Source of the DNA: Davidsoniella eucalypti
Taxonomy: Eukaryota > Ascomycota > Sordariomycetes > Microascales > Ceratocystidaceae
Length of the DNA: 64,000 bases
Direction: 5' to 3'
Assembly (NCBI GenBank): GCA_004009845.1
Contig: RMBW01000072.1
Coordinates: 248,001-312,000, forward strand
In this document: positions 1 through 12,390 of the stretch, one piece after another
Position numbering within the stretch: position 1 is the first letter of the stretch
How the letters are laid out: each line of letters starts with the position of its first letter
Notes under the pieces: model-generated
The model's input: the letters and a program-made list of their open reading frames with translations, nothing else
What the model was told of the DNA's origin: nothing
The model's database searches: none
Program-made: the position numbers and the translations under genes

Positions 1-3000
1 GGTATACTTATGTAGACGTTTCTTTTTTTTCTTTTTCTTCCTTGTTCAGAAAATAGCCCGAGAGAAAAATGACACTTGCTTCCTCTAGTAATAAATATTT
101 AAAGACCCCGTCCGGATGTCTAAGAAGCCGCTCCTTTGTAGATTAAGAGAGACATTGGGGGAAGGGGGGGAAGAAGAAAAGAGGAAAGCCAGGCTGGCAA
201 ATTATATATGCACGATGAGGAGCGATCTCAGATAGAAGAGTAGAAGACAATCACATGTTAAACAACAAGCCAGAGTTACAGATTATATATGTAGATAATG
301 TCATGGTAACTATATGGTTTTGAAGGTTTTAATTCATTTGGTTTATGTATGTACATATGTATCTCCAAGTTCTACATTATATCGTCGACAGTGTCCATAA
401 CATCATCATGGAACTATACAACTATGTTTTAACAGCATTTACAGATGTATCTGTATTCTCGCAAACTGTTTCCGGCCCTTCCTGGCGTACTTTTCTCGCT
501 GGTTGACAACTGATGTGTGTTCTTTTCACATCACATCACACCTCCTAAATCACATCCTTCTTTCTATTTGTTCTCTTTTATCTTTTTTTAATTTTTATTT
601 TGCTTAAATCTTAAGTCGCATGTGCGGCATCGACAGATTTACAAGTACATGTGATTGTGTATTATTAAAATAGCAACCTTGAACAGGGAAGTTCGACACC
701 TTGAAAAGTATAAATAAATGCTCCAAATCTTGACCACTGGTATTGTTAACGAACTATCGAGCTATAAAACACAGTCACAGTTTATTGAAAAGTGAACTTG
801 GTAAGATGGCTTTTATGTGACGGCAAAATCACAAGGAATATGTATGGGCCATGCCGTTTTCTTTATATGAGCTTGTCCGGCAAGAAAAAAAAAAGAAGAA
901 AAAAAAAGAGAGCTTTGGTATATTGTTGGACCTTTTTCCCAGTCAGACCGCGTAGACCCTTTCTTTATTAGTTCTTTTTTTTTTCCGAAATCAACGTATG
1001 ACGCCATAACAAAAGGTCGACCCATTTCAAACCATAGTCATGACCTAATTTCGATGTTTCCTGTAGCCTACTGAATACCTTTGTCTCTTTAACGGGCTCT
1101 GTACACTTTTTATCTCGCTTCCTAAGTCATTGCTTACTCCGTCTGATAGCAACAACGATCGTCAGGACTATCAATTCTTCGAAGCCGGTGGTTGAAAGGT
1201 ATAGCCCAAGTTATTTCTGCTGAGCTTGCTAGTATACAAATACTAGTATACAAATATACCCCCCTACTCGCTCATCTAATGCTTTATATCCCGAGTATTA
1301 CGTTCTAAAGGCCCGAGGGAATATCAACTGTTCGGGCCATTCGATAGACCTGTCATATGATTTTCTATACGACCAGCAGGCCACCAACCCTTCTGTGATA
1401 TTGTAATGATAGTAGTTGATACCATACCAATACTACTGTAAGCAGAAATTGAGTCCCACGGTAATATCATATCCTACCTCGCTTATAGACTCGAGCTCTT
1501 TCTAGTCATCTCCATTTCGGTCCAGACCATACGTATGTATTCACATATCTGCATACATATAGAAACGATCGTTCCAGATAATCCTTCTCGGATATCAAGG
1601 TTTTACTACTTGGAAATGTAGTCCAAGTGGGTAAAAACAAAGGCATTCTGCTCTCTCTTTTTGGGCTTGTTTTTCGTTGTTTTCACAGACGGAAATGTAA
1701 CATGGACACAAAGATACAACTGTCTATGCCCACTGTAGCCAAGGTAGCATGAATACTACTAGTAGTAGTCATCATTGGTCCGTAGCCCCAACCTGCGCTT
1801 GTTGTAAGCGACCTCTTTGCGCGGCCGCATTCCTTTCTTATCCTTCCGAGACCAGGCTCATACTAATATGCACCAACCATGCAACAATGCGCCATGGGAC
1901 GGAGCCACTTAACTTAAGACCCAAGTTGAAATCTACTACGGGCTTTTTAGTCTTATATAGACACCTTTTGTCTAGCTGCCAAACTGTTACTGTGACTCCC
2001 GATCTTGCTCGGTTAGCAACAAGCCGACTTTTCTCATACTTCTTTCGCCCGTTTTCGTATATGCTTCTGCTTTTGGAAAGCCCAGCCAGAGTCTACTAGC
2101 GGGGCAAATACAACGAAACTGTCCGTCGTCTTTCGTCTTTACATAGCCGCCCATGGGGGGGGAGAAGGGATAAGAAGGATGTGATAAAGCCAACCGAGAA
2201 ACAGATACGAAGAGACATTGTAACTTTGACGATGAAATAAGGCATAAAGCGCACTATATCTTTTACACTCGCTCAAAGTAGTCTAACTGTTCTGTTCAAG
2301 ATGGGGTCTCTTTCGGATAGTTTCAGTGTACTTCAGTTTCTCAGCGGTAGGGTTAGATAACGGAGTAACCCCGATACTAGGGTTACCAACATCACAACCA
2401 ACATAACATTCACTAAACAACTTCAAATAGTTAACAATCATAGAAACAATCTCGTCTCCTCAACTGTACATAAAATGAAACCATCGCCAATTTCAATATT
2501 AGAGAAACTAGCAATATTTCATGTAGCCACATCTGCGACCTTTTCTTCGCTGTCAACATTTTGTTCAAGTTCCATCATTATGAGTTGTTCGATAGCCCAA
2601 GAAAAAAAAAATATAAACGAGGGGCTTGAGTGAAATGCGAAGGATCTAAAATACTAACAACAAACGAAAAAAAAAAACCCGTTACTATATCTTCATACTC
2701 CAACTTTGGCCATTTTGTGAAACTTGATTTTGGGGGATTTTGATAACACGCAGGCCAAAATATTGAATACGGCAGAGTTTTTTTTTGCCTTGTTCTTTGT
2801 TCTCTCTATAACCAACTCGCTATATTTAGTTGCAGACAATAAAAAAATACGATATAAATATGCAATATATGCCATTGTTAGGCATACATGCATTATAGAC
2901 ATGTATGTGCACACGTATATCAGTATATCCTTTTTATCATTACAGCTTTTATCCATAACAAAGTGTTTATCGACAAGGCCGCGTTCACTAGTTATCAACA

Positions 3001-4378
3001 GTAACTATGGGAAAGATAAAAACAAATATGAAAAAATTTCACCTATCCCTTGTCCTCGTCTAGCGAACCATGAAAGTGACGACGGAGGTCTTTTTATATT
3101 CATATAACTTGATGATTTTCTTCTTCCTTCTTATCTTTTCCTTTGTTCTAATAACTGCTGTATCTGTATGTAATAGTACAGTGTGGTGATGATAGGAAAT
3201 ATCCCTAGACGTGAAGACGAAGAAGGAGGGGGCGTGTGCATGTTTAGTGCGCCCTTTTGTGACCAAACCCGTGATATCATAGCCCTTTACATGAGAATAT
3301 ACCGAGCTTCCATTCCATGTACATACGATATAGGTATACATATGTACATACATAGTAATGATATCTCCTTACTCTCTCATCTTCATATATGGTGTGTTTC
3401 AACTGCATGATGACTTGCATACTGAGCTCAGCCATCTAATTATATATTTCCTCGATCTTCTTTCCATACTAGTCTTTTCTCTTTTCACTTAACGGGCTTC
3501 TTTTTAATTTTACGCTTAAATACCACACCCCCTTCCATGTGTCTACTTTATACCCTTAGGTTCCTTTGTGCATTTTAAGCGCCCGAGTACCCTTTAGACA
3601 CACCTGTATAATGCCATCATATCGATTAGATAAGTCTCTTTTTTACACGTATCAGAACCTTCATGTATAGAAGATACTTTAGCATGTTCACAACCGTTCT
3701 CTCCTTATAAGTCTTAGACCCGATGAACGAAATAGTGAATGTATAATGGAAGAAGAAGTAATTTATGTTCTTACCATGGAAACATGTATTAAAAATAAAC
3801 TAGAATCATGATAAATATGGATAAGAAATTAACCAAGTGAAATAACTGAAGACATGACAACTAAACTATGCTGCATATGAAAAAAGAAATAGAGACGATA
3901 GATAGAATGAGATTGGGGAACCCGCAAAAGCCCAGAAGAACATACGCCAAGCATATTATTACTATAGCATGATAAGAAGAAAACCACATATGCTAAACTA
4001 GGAGGACAACTCAAAGTCAAAGAGAACTCCGTATTTGATGTGGATGATAAGCCGCATAGAAGAAATAGAAAAAAAATAGTAGGATCGCCAGTGTGTGGTG
4101 TTGAGTGAAATAGAAAAGTATGGATGATGTGAGATAATAAAAAAGGGTCATCTATCGTTTATGGCTGAAAGAAGATAAAAAGTGATACATAATAGATTTT
4201 AGCCGCAGCCCAAGATGTCATAAAGTCATGTCCAAAAAAAATCAAAGTAAAAGAAAAAAAGAAGTAGACCTAAAGTAGGCATTGAAGTGATCATGGGATA
4301 TGAGAGATAGAGAGATCAGAGATAGAAAGAGATGATAGTAGAGATGTGTCAATGTTCAAAAAACAACAAGGCTTAGGA
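1..4378. other. Gene-free stretch downstream of the sensor kinase
   Basis: AT-rich sequence with many homopolymer A and T runs. The open frames present (for example 1749-2099 and 2724-3107) are short, start or end arbitrarily and resemble no family I know. It holds two TAGGGTTA octamers (2348-2355, 2378-2385) and two copies of the palindrome TACATATGTA (352-361, 3337-3346). I see no RNA gene, transposase remnant or convincing exon. Confidence 0.6.
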
Positions 4379-7300
4379 CTACGCGTTATGAATCGGAAGA
4401 GTTGTAGTTTGTTGGTGTGCCTCTACAATCTTGATATATGTGTCAATTTTCTTCTTGAGCACCTCCGACTTCACCGGCTTGGCAAGATAGTCATTCATTC
4501 CAGCGCTAAGACACTTCTCTCGATCTCCATAGATGGCTGACGCTGTCATGGCAATGATGAGCACGTCGCGCACCTCGGATAATGGATCCTGCCGGATAAC
4601 CTTGGTGGCTTCGTAGCCATCCATAACTGGCATCTGTACGTCCATCAATACTAGATGATATGGCGTGTTGTTGTGTGCCATACTGCGCAACCCGTCCACG
4701 GCTAGGCGTCCGTTCTCGTACGTATCGATGTGCTGGTAGCCTAGGCGGGAAAGGAACTGTACAGCAATGCGCCGGTTGATGTGGTTGTCTTCGGCAACAC
4801 ACACGCGTACATCCGGCGTCGGAATTCTAGAGAGAGCGAGGGCCGGAGTGGTAGGTGTTGTAGGCGTGAAAGCAGTCTCGGTGGGCGAGGAAAGATAGTC
4901 GGATTCTGTGCGTTGAAGGGCCGGTGGCACAGCGCACATCGTAGTTGGACTTAATGGATCTAATGCTTCTGACCTTGCAGCAGATGTAGCGATCTTGATG
5001 TCCATAGCGGACGTATTTGTTGAAGAGGCTATCCCTACCTTGGTGAGCTGGGCAGTTCTGATAGCTCCCGTGACTCCAGCAGTATCGTGAAATTTGGCCA
5101 TTTCGGAGATCCTAGTAGCTTCAACGACTTCGGCAGCTTTAGGTGCCGGGAAGCGTGATGGCGCTATCGTGGCGATAGAGCTTGTAGGAGTGGTAGCTGT
5201 GCTCAGCAGGGGTGATTCAAGCGGAGGCCTACTGGCAATGGGAATACTTTCTCCGAGTTGTTGCTGTCCAGACTTGAGGAACTCAACCGTGAACATGACC
5301 TTGGTGCCCTGTTGTGGCTTACTCTCTAGATGGATCTTGCCACCCATGACTGTCTGCACCAGGCTTTTGCAGATGCTCAGACCGAGACCACTACCACCAT
5401 GGGCACGTGATGTGCTATTATCCGCTTGACTGAACGGCTGGAATAGACGTGGAAGTACAGACTCCTCGATACCCATTCCCGTATCCGTGACCCAAAAGCC
5501 CAGAACACAAGTAGTCTCCGTCTCCGATTCGATGTGGGCACCAATGGTGATGGAGCCACGGTCCGTAAACTTGGCACTGTTACTGATCAGATTGCCAAGG
5601 ACTTGATGAAGTCGGATCGGATCACCCATAACTTCGAGCTGTTGCGGCAGATCAACCGTCTTGATGATTTGCACTTGGTTGCTCTGATATCTATCTTTGT
5701 GCGTAAACCGCGCGGCGCGGATGATCTCGCTAAGCAAGACAAACGGCGTGAAGCTTTGGATATGCAACTGCATCTTCTCTGCCTCGATACGTGAGTAGTC
5801 AAGTAGATCATTGATGACAACAAGCAAAAGATCTGCAGATACGCGAATTGACTCGGCAATTTCCTGCTGCTCAGGATCGAGGTTGCCGCGGGAAAGAAGA
5901 TCTGCGTTACCAATCACACCATTAAGTGGCGTTCGAAGTTCGTGGGAGACGTTGGCGAGGAACGACGATTTAGCTCGTGCGGCCTCTTCTGCAAGCTTGA
6001 CGTTACGCTTGGCTTCTTCTTCAGCTTCGCGGGCTTTGACTTCCGACTCACGAGCCTTGACTTCGGCCCGCTGGGCGTTCTCTAAAGCCTTTTTCTGCAC
6101 AGCAGCAGCAGACGAGGCTTCAGCAGATGCCTTTTCTAGCCCCTTCATAGCCTGTGCGTTGCTGTAACTGATCGATATCTGGTTGACTAGTAATCGTAGC
6201 ACAGTGAGGTTCCGGTCCGTGAATGAAAACGGGTCGGCCTCAAGGTACAGAACGCCATGGAGGTAATTGTTGACGTTCTGGATTGGAATGACAATGATTG
6301 CCTTGCCTGCAGGGTTGAGCTCAAGCCACGTACCACTTAGGTTACCAAAACGCTCTTCGGTAGTGATATCTTGAACGAAGACAGACTCTCTAAAGCGGGT
6401 GCAGTAGTGAATGACGTTTTCAGCGATGTACTCGGTAGAGTCGAGAGACAGTCCAGGCAGATGCGCCGTAGCTCCGTGTTCTGGGGATCCGCTGGCCGTC
6501 AAGACCCAGCTACCGTTGGAGGGATCTTTGGTGATGATTCCTACAAGCGTCGCTGAGCCGCAGGTCTGCAGGATAACATCGCACATGGTCTTGAGTAGCT
6601 CGTCGACTTGCAGGACAGATGAGATGATCTGAGATGACCGCAGAATGGCTTGGAGATCGATAATGTCCAGCTCGGGTAGACCGGTACTTCTACCTCGGTC
6701 CAATCCTCGATCCGGCCAATGGTCGTCCAGATTATCGGACTTGGAATCAGAATTGTCGTTGCTCTTGTCCGTAGGCGGAGAAACAATTGGGTGGCGGTGG
6801 TTCGAATATGCCCGAGAGTGTGTATTGCGGTGGTGATGGTGGTGAGGATGAGAAGAGTGGCCATTATTGTTAGTGTTGTTATCCTTGTAGTCGTTAGAAA
6901 GTGACTCTGAAAGATAGCCTTCGGTTTGAACAGCCATGTCGATGGCCCGAGGCCGTCGGTTCTGGCGTTGGATGATGTCACTATAGACGTTTTCGAGATG
7001 CTCGGCAACACCAAAGGCGCCGTAGTTGCGGAACAGGTAAAGACAGTGCTGCAAGGAACTTCCAGCCAGCCATGGCGCCTTTCTGCGATACAGCAAACTG
7101 CATAATAGAAGATGCCCGATAGCCTCCTCTTGGGGGAAAGAGTGCTCGACTGAGTGCTCAACGCCGATCTCGTACAGACGGACGGCATCGCCAAAGCTGT
7201 TGCAAAGCTCTTTGATGAAGCCTTTCATATAAACTATCCAATGTTTGTAGTTGAGATCAGATACTGACGTCAAAGCCTCTGTCTTCTTGATGCAGAATTC

Positions 7301-10300
7301 GACCTCGGAAATCGCATAGGCGACAGCGTCCTTGAGTTCAGTTTCAGTGTATTCCCCGGACTCACTGTGGACTTTGTTGAGCGTCACGGTCGTTAAAGCC
7401 CACGCATAGAACAGTAAGGACTGGCGGCTGCCTCTAGCTGACCACATAAGATCCATATTTTCCACGCAAAGCTTACCAATTTCAACCGCTCTGTCCCAGT
7501 GCCCGTATAAGACCAAGATGCCCAGTTCAACTATCTGGTACGCGGCGGTCGAACGTCCGCCATTTTGTACGTTGTTTTTGAGCCAGTGTTTATATGCCGA
7601 CATTTGGTGATCGTTATCGCTCAAAACTTCCAGGGGGTCGGCCGTATTCGTTCTACCTTGCATAGCACGGACCGCTTGACGGATGCTGATAAGCAAGGTG
7701 CCTCCACGAGTGTCATTCTCCCAGCCCGGCATATCCTCGATGGACTGATTGCACCATGTCTCAAGCTTGGTACAATGCTCCCCCAATGAGAGCTTGGCCA
7801 TCGCTGTAAGACCGGAGCTAATGAGCTCGACCACAAAGTTACCATCGGCAACATTCGACTTGACGATATTCTCTAGGTGATATACTGCCAGCGGAAGGGG
7901 TTCTCTGAGGTGACTGAGAAACTTGTAGTACATCATCCAGCCCCGGTTGATGAGTTGGTCGTCAGGATCACCGCGTTCGAACAAAGCAGTACCAATGTCT
8001 CCTAGCTGCATACCAAACTCGATTTTGTCAAGATGGCTAACGGCCAATGTACCAAGTAAGACAAATGCGACGCCTGCTTGAGGAAAATAACCACATGTGA
8101 TATACATATTGACGGTTACGAGAGCCAAATTATAGAAGGTCAGGGAATCACTCCACCAGGCAGCAACCAGGGCTTCGGCCAATACTGCACCAACCTTGGG
8201 GAGCGTTGCGAGATCACCTGTAGGGGCATTGACTAGCATCGAGAGGTCCATAGTCTTGAGGCGCTGCTCTAGTTCGAGGATTTCGGCGTCGCACTTCTCG
8301 AAGCTGGGATTAGCATCCAGCGGGACTCCTAGAGCGTTGACACATTGTTTGATCGAAACTAAGGCAGCGTCGGCATCTCCAGTCTGAGAGAGCATGCGAG
8401 AATTCAAAACGTGGGCAGGTGCCTTTTCAATGGCAGTACGCCCATTCTCGAGAACCTCGTTGATATAGGCGACAGTACTAGCGTGGTGGCCAAGATACAG
8501 CGAGCAGTCAGCCGCCTTTAGGTACAGCATCCACGTCTCTTCGTACGATGCGTCGCCCTCCTCGTCGTCTGACCAGCGATTATCTTGCAGCAAAGCTACT
8601 GCCGTTGTGTAGTATTTGGCTGCTGTTGGCCGAGCTCCGCTTTCAGCTGCAGTCTGGGCAGAAGCGCACAAAAGGTCGCGGTATACGCGACGTTGTGTTA
8701 CTCGCTTCTTGGTGATATCTACAGCCTCACAGACATGAGACGCAATTGTGTCTCCTAACCGCTCATCCTCGCGGTGATACTTGAACAGAGTTTGCGCAAT
8801 AACAAAATGCATTTTCTGTAAGCTACATGGCTTCATGGCCATAGATGCTTGCACATAGCGATCATGTGCAAATCTGAAGCGATCGTCCACCTCGGATGGA
8901 ACCAAAACTGACGCTTGGATTGCCGCGTTGAGACCCGAGATCGCCTCAGCTTGGGTGTAAGCACGGTATACATGAGCATAGTTGTCGACCTCTTGCTGCT
9001 GCTGCTGTGACTTGGGACACTCCATGTCGTTCAGGTCGCTCGATTCGTGAGATTGGCTCTCGTGCTTGGGATCTTCGTCCTGGTCATCGTACAGGAACTC
9101 GCCACTCAGCAAATGGCAGATGAGCTGGAAGGAAAAGGTGTTACCCAGTAGTGATGCCCAGGTGAGAATGGCACGAGTCGCCGAGGGAAGCTCCTTTAGG
9201 CGCTGGGTGATAAACCCTGTGTCCAAGACATCATAGTCCTGATCGCCACGGAAGGTTTCGTAGATCTTGTCCATGTCATACGCCCAGCGACCTCCTCGGA
9301 AATCGTACATTATGCAACGCTTGCGATTGCAAGCTGTGAGCATTTCTCGCATGTAAAACGGATTTCCAGCGCACTTGGACTGGATGACCATAGCCAGAGG
9401 TATAGCTTCGTTGGGTGGCCGCTGCAGCGTAGCTGCGACGTAGTCGATGATATCGTCTTCTCGGAGGGGGTTAAGACGGATTTTGGTGACAATGGGGCCT
9501 GGTCGGGTACAGTCTATTGATATGGTCAGTAAAAATCAAGTAGGCAAAGAGTCAGGTAGAAAGTCGGTTCGGTATGCAAGTCCAAAAGTGAAAAAGAGTT
9601 TTGTATGCATGGTACCACTGAGGGTCTAGCTTGGGCACCATCAACTCCAATTCAGCCTTCCGCAATGATACACAGCACAATCACGGCACTATCGGCTTTA
9701 TATGCATGGCAGCACATGCAGCGTAGTATTCGCTTACCTTCGCAGTCAGTGGGATGAATTAAGCTATGAACACGCTCTGCTGAGATCTCGTCAGGCCGAT
9801 ACGTCATGATGACGACCATGCGTATTTTTGCACTGATGATTTGGGTTATCAAGTCAAGCGACTCATCGTCGGCAAAGTGCAGGTCGTCTAAGCAAACACA
9901 CAGGAACTTATGGCGTGCAAACAGACGGATGACATCGAGAATGACATTAATCATACGAATCCCCTTGTTGGCGTGTATATTTTTAGCGGCGTCCAACGAC
10001 TCCGTCGTGATTCGTAGCGCGGAAGACGCTGTTGATAGAGGGGAGACTGTGAGCGGTGTGATAGGTGATGAGCCACGGCGGATGTGAGAGTTGCCGTGTG
10101 TTGGAACAGTCAAGCCCAGGACGGGTGGTGAGTCTTGGCGGGTACTAGCATTGGACGTTGCCGCATTGGTACGACACGGGCCATCCGGGTTTAGCAACCA
10201 TGGCGGCAAGCCTAGCGCTATGTGAAGCTGCGGCCAGATGGGCTCGACACAGGCGCGCAATGCTTGGTGGAATGGCGTTTCTGTGTTTCTCTCGCCCCAA

Positions 10301-12390
10301 ACCTGCTTGAACAGAGACGACAACAACTTAAGGAGCGGCCCAAAAGCAGTTCGGCGAGCATTGTCAAACTTTCCAGTAGCGCAGTAGCCGCGTTTGCGCA
10401 TTTCGGTCATTACAGACTGTACCAGAAGACTCTTTCCTAAGCCAGCAGCTCCCTCGATTGTCACAACCTCACAATGGCCGCCTCTGCGCACCCGGAATGA
10501 TGATCGGGGCCGTGATAGTTGCGTAGTAGAAGCATCGGTGGACGAATGTCGCAGGCCATCGCCAGTCCCAGTACCAGTTCCAACACTCTCCGAAACACTC
10601 AAGGTATCTCCATTGAGAGTCTGGTTACGCTCCCATGGGCGGACAAGCCGAGAGGAGCTTTCACTGAGGCTAACTACAGATTCAACGCCACCACTAGCCA
10701 TGACCGTCGAACCGGCTCTTTTTGATTCTGCGCTGTTGATACGATTGAGCCCATCCAGCGAGCAACTCCCGTTCTCGCTGGAAATATCGCCAGAGTTATC
10801 GATGAAACTGTCGAGTGGCAGTTGAGCAGAGGGTGGTACGTCTGGTAGGCCGTTGCTTGTCATTGAGTTAGCCGTGGCACTTCTACTGAGGGGGGCCACA
10901 TTAGTATTGATAGCGAACCCAGAGGCCACTCGCTCCACAACACTATTCAACACCTCACGCTCTGCGTCTCGACCAATCATAACGCTGGGTAGAGTGAATA
11001 ACGAAGAAGCGTCACGGGTTCCGGCTTTCCACCCTTGAAGGCCTTCGAGATCTCCGTTCACAAGAAACTGCTGTACAGCCTGAAGGTCAAAACGAAGCCC
11101 GCTGGCGGAATGAAAGCGGTCGCTGACCGTCTTTGCCGTGCACTTTTGTATGATATCGCTGATAGCCTGTGGTACATCAATGCGAATTTGTGACACATCA
11201 GGAATGCGGTGCCGCAGGATCGATTGCACAATTTCAATCACGTTTTCACCTTCAAACGCCTGCTGTCGTGTCAACATGGTCCAAAATACGATTCCCAACG
11301 AATAGATATCAGTCCGCGTATCGGGCTCAACAGCCATACGACCAGTCTGTTCGGGGCTTATGTAGAGTAAGCGGTTGCGTGCACCCAGCCCGTGTGACAG
11401 ATAGTAGTGCCATGTAGAGCCGTAGAGACCGTGCTCAAAGAACTTGATGCCCGAACCAAACACTGAGATTTTAACCTTGTTCTCAGCCAGGTTGTAGTGG
11501 AACGAATCGCCTCGAATTTCGCCATGTACAACCTCGTGTTGGTGATGGAGCATTTCCAGGCAGTGAGCCGCCCCTATGGCAAAGTCCAAGAAGTATGTAA
11601 GGCTAACTGGCTCGCCAAGTTGAAACTTGTCCTTTCGAAGCGGCACCAGCTGGTCGCCGCACTTTTGTGTAGTGTAGAACGCGGGGCCCATGTCCATAGT
11701 CCTCATGATGTCGTTTGGGCCGGGATCCTCATATATGGTAACAATTATGGCGCCTCGGTCATTGGGCAATGAGCTAAGGCGCAGAAAGTCGAGTGGTTTG
11801 ACGATATAATCAGCCCGTTCGGATGATGCGGTAAGCATCTTGGCAATCTGAAAGTTGCGTTCTTCGCGGAATACATTGTACGTAACGCGGGCCACTATGG
11901 GCTCTTCTCGGACACCTTCAGCGCTGGAGGTTGAGAGGGGAGGCGGTGAGATAGACGAGTTCTCATATCGAATATCGGTCGGGAATGGCGGTGGCGAAAC
12001 GACGTTGTTGTCGGGTGTAGTTATAGGGAACGTCGGTACTCGGTTAGGTATGATACGACCGTGCAAGCCATTCGGGCTATAAGCGGGTGTGGCATTGGCG
12101 GCTGAGAAGACGGACACAAAGCGAGTGCCATGAACAAGCCTGTATACGCAGGAAAAGGACGTTAGCAATGAATAAAGACGTAAGCTAACGTGTAAGTGCA
12201 GCTATAGAGAGCTGGCTTACCATATGTCATTGGGTGTGTGGATGGGTGGTTTTGACTCGTCCCAGAGGTACCCTGAAAATAATCGCAATCGCTCATATAA
12301 GCGTGCTGGTGGGGAATATGAATCGTCATTGGGTTTTGCTGATACTGCAGGCGCAGTGATCAAGCCGGAGCCATCAAGGGCACGATCCAT
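4379..12390 (-). CDS. Group X hybrid histidine kinase (pseudokinase-ATPase-GAF-HisKA-HATPase-REC)
   Basis: A 2568-residue sensor kinase of the fungal group X type (relatives: fission yeast Mak2/Mak3, Candida Chk1), which autophosphorylates and feeds a phosphorelay in stress sensing. Exons read 12390-12221, 12139-9738 and 9513-4379; introns are 81 and 224 bp. Domain order: a serine/threonine-kinase-like domain (about 140-420) whose catalytic loop reads HGEIRGDS (262-269) and whose DFG position reads VFG (283-285), so it is probably inactive; an AAA-type ATPase with Walker A GAAGLGKS (620-627) and Walker B near 803-809; a long helical-repeat-like region; a His-rich linker; GAF (about 1830-1970); an Ala/Glu/Lys signalling coiled coil (about 1975-2035); HisKA with phospho-His 2048 in SHELRTP; HATPase_c (about 2150-2270); REC with phospho-Asp 2482 in LVLMDVQMP. 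The first in-frame ATG (12390) is used. The second junction is less certain than the first. Confidence 0.93.

Noticed and set aside
1749..3107. Open frames of 116 and 127 codons in the left gene-free stretch
   Set aside because: No motifs, AT-driven composition, overlapping frames on the opposite strand.
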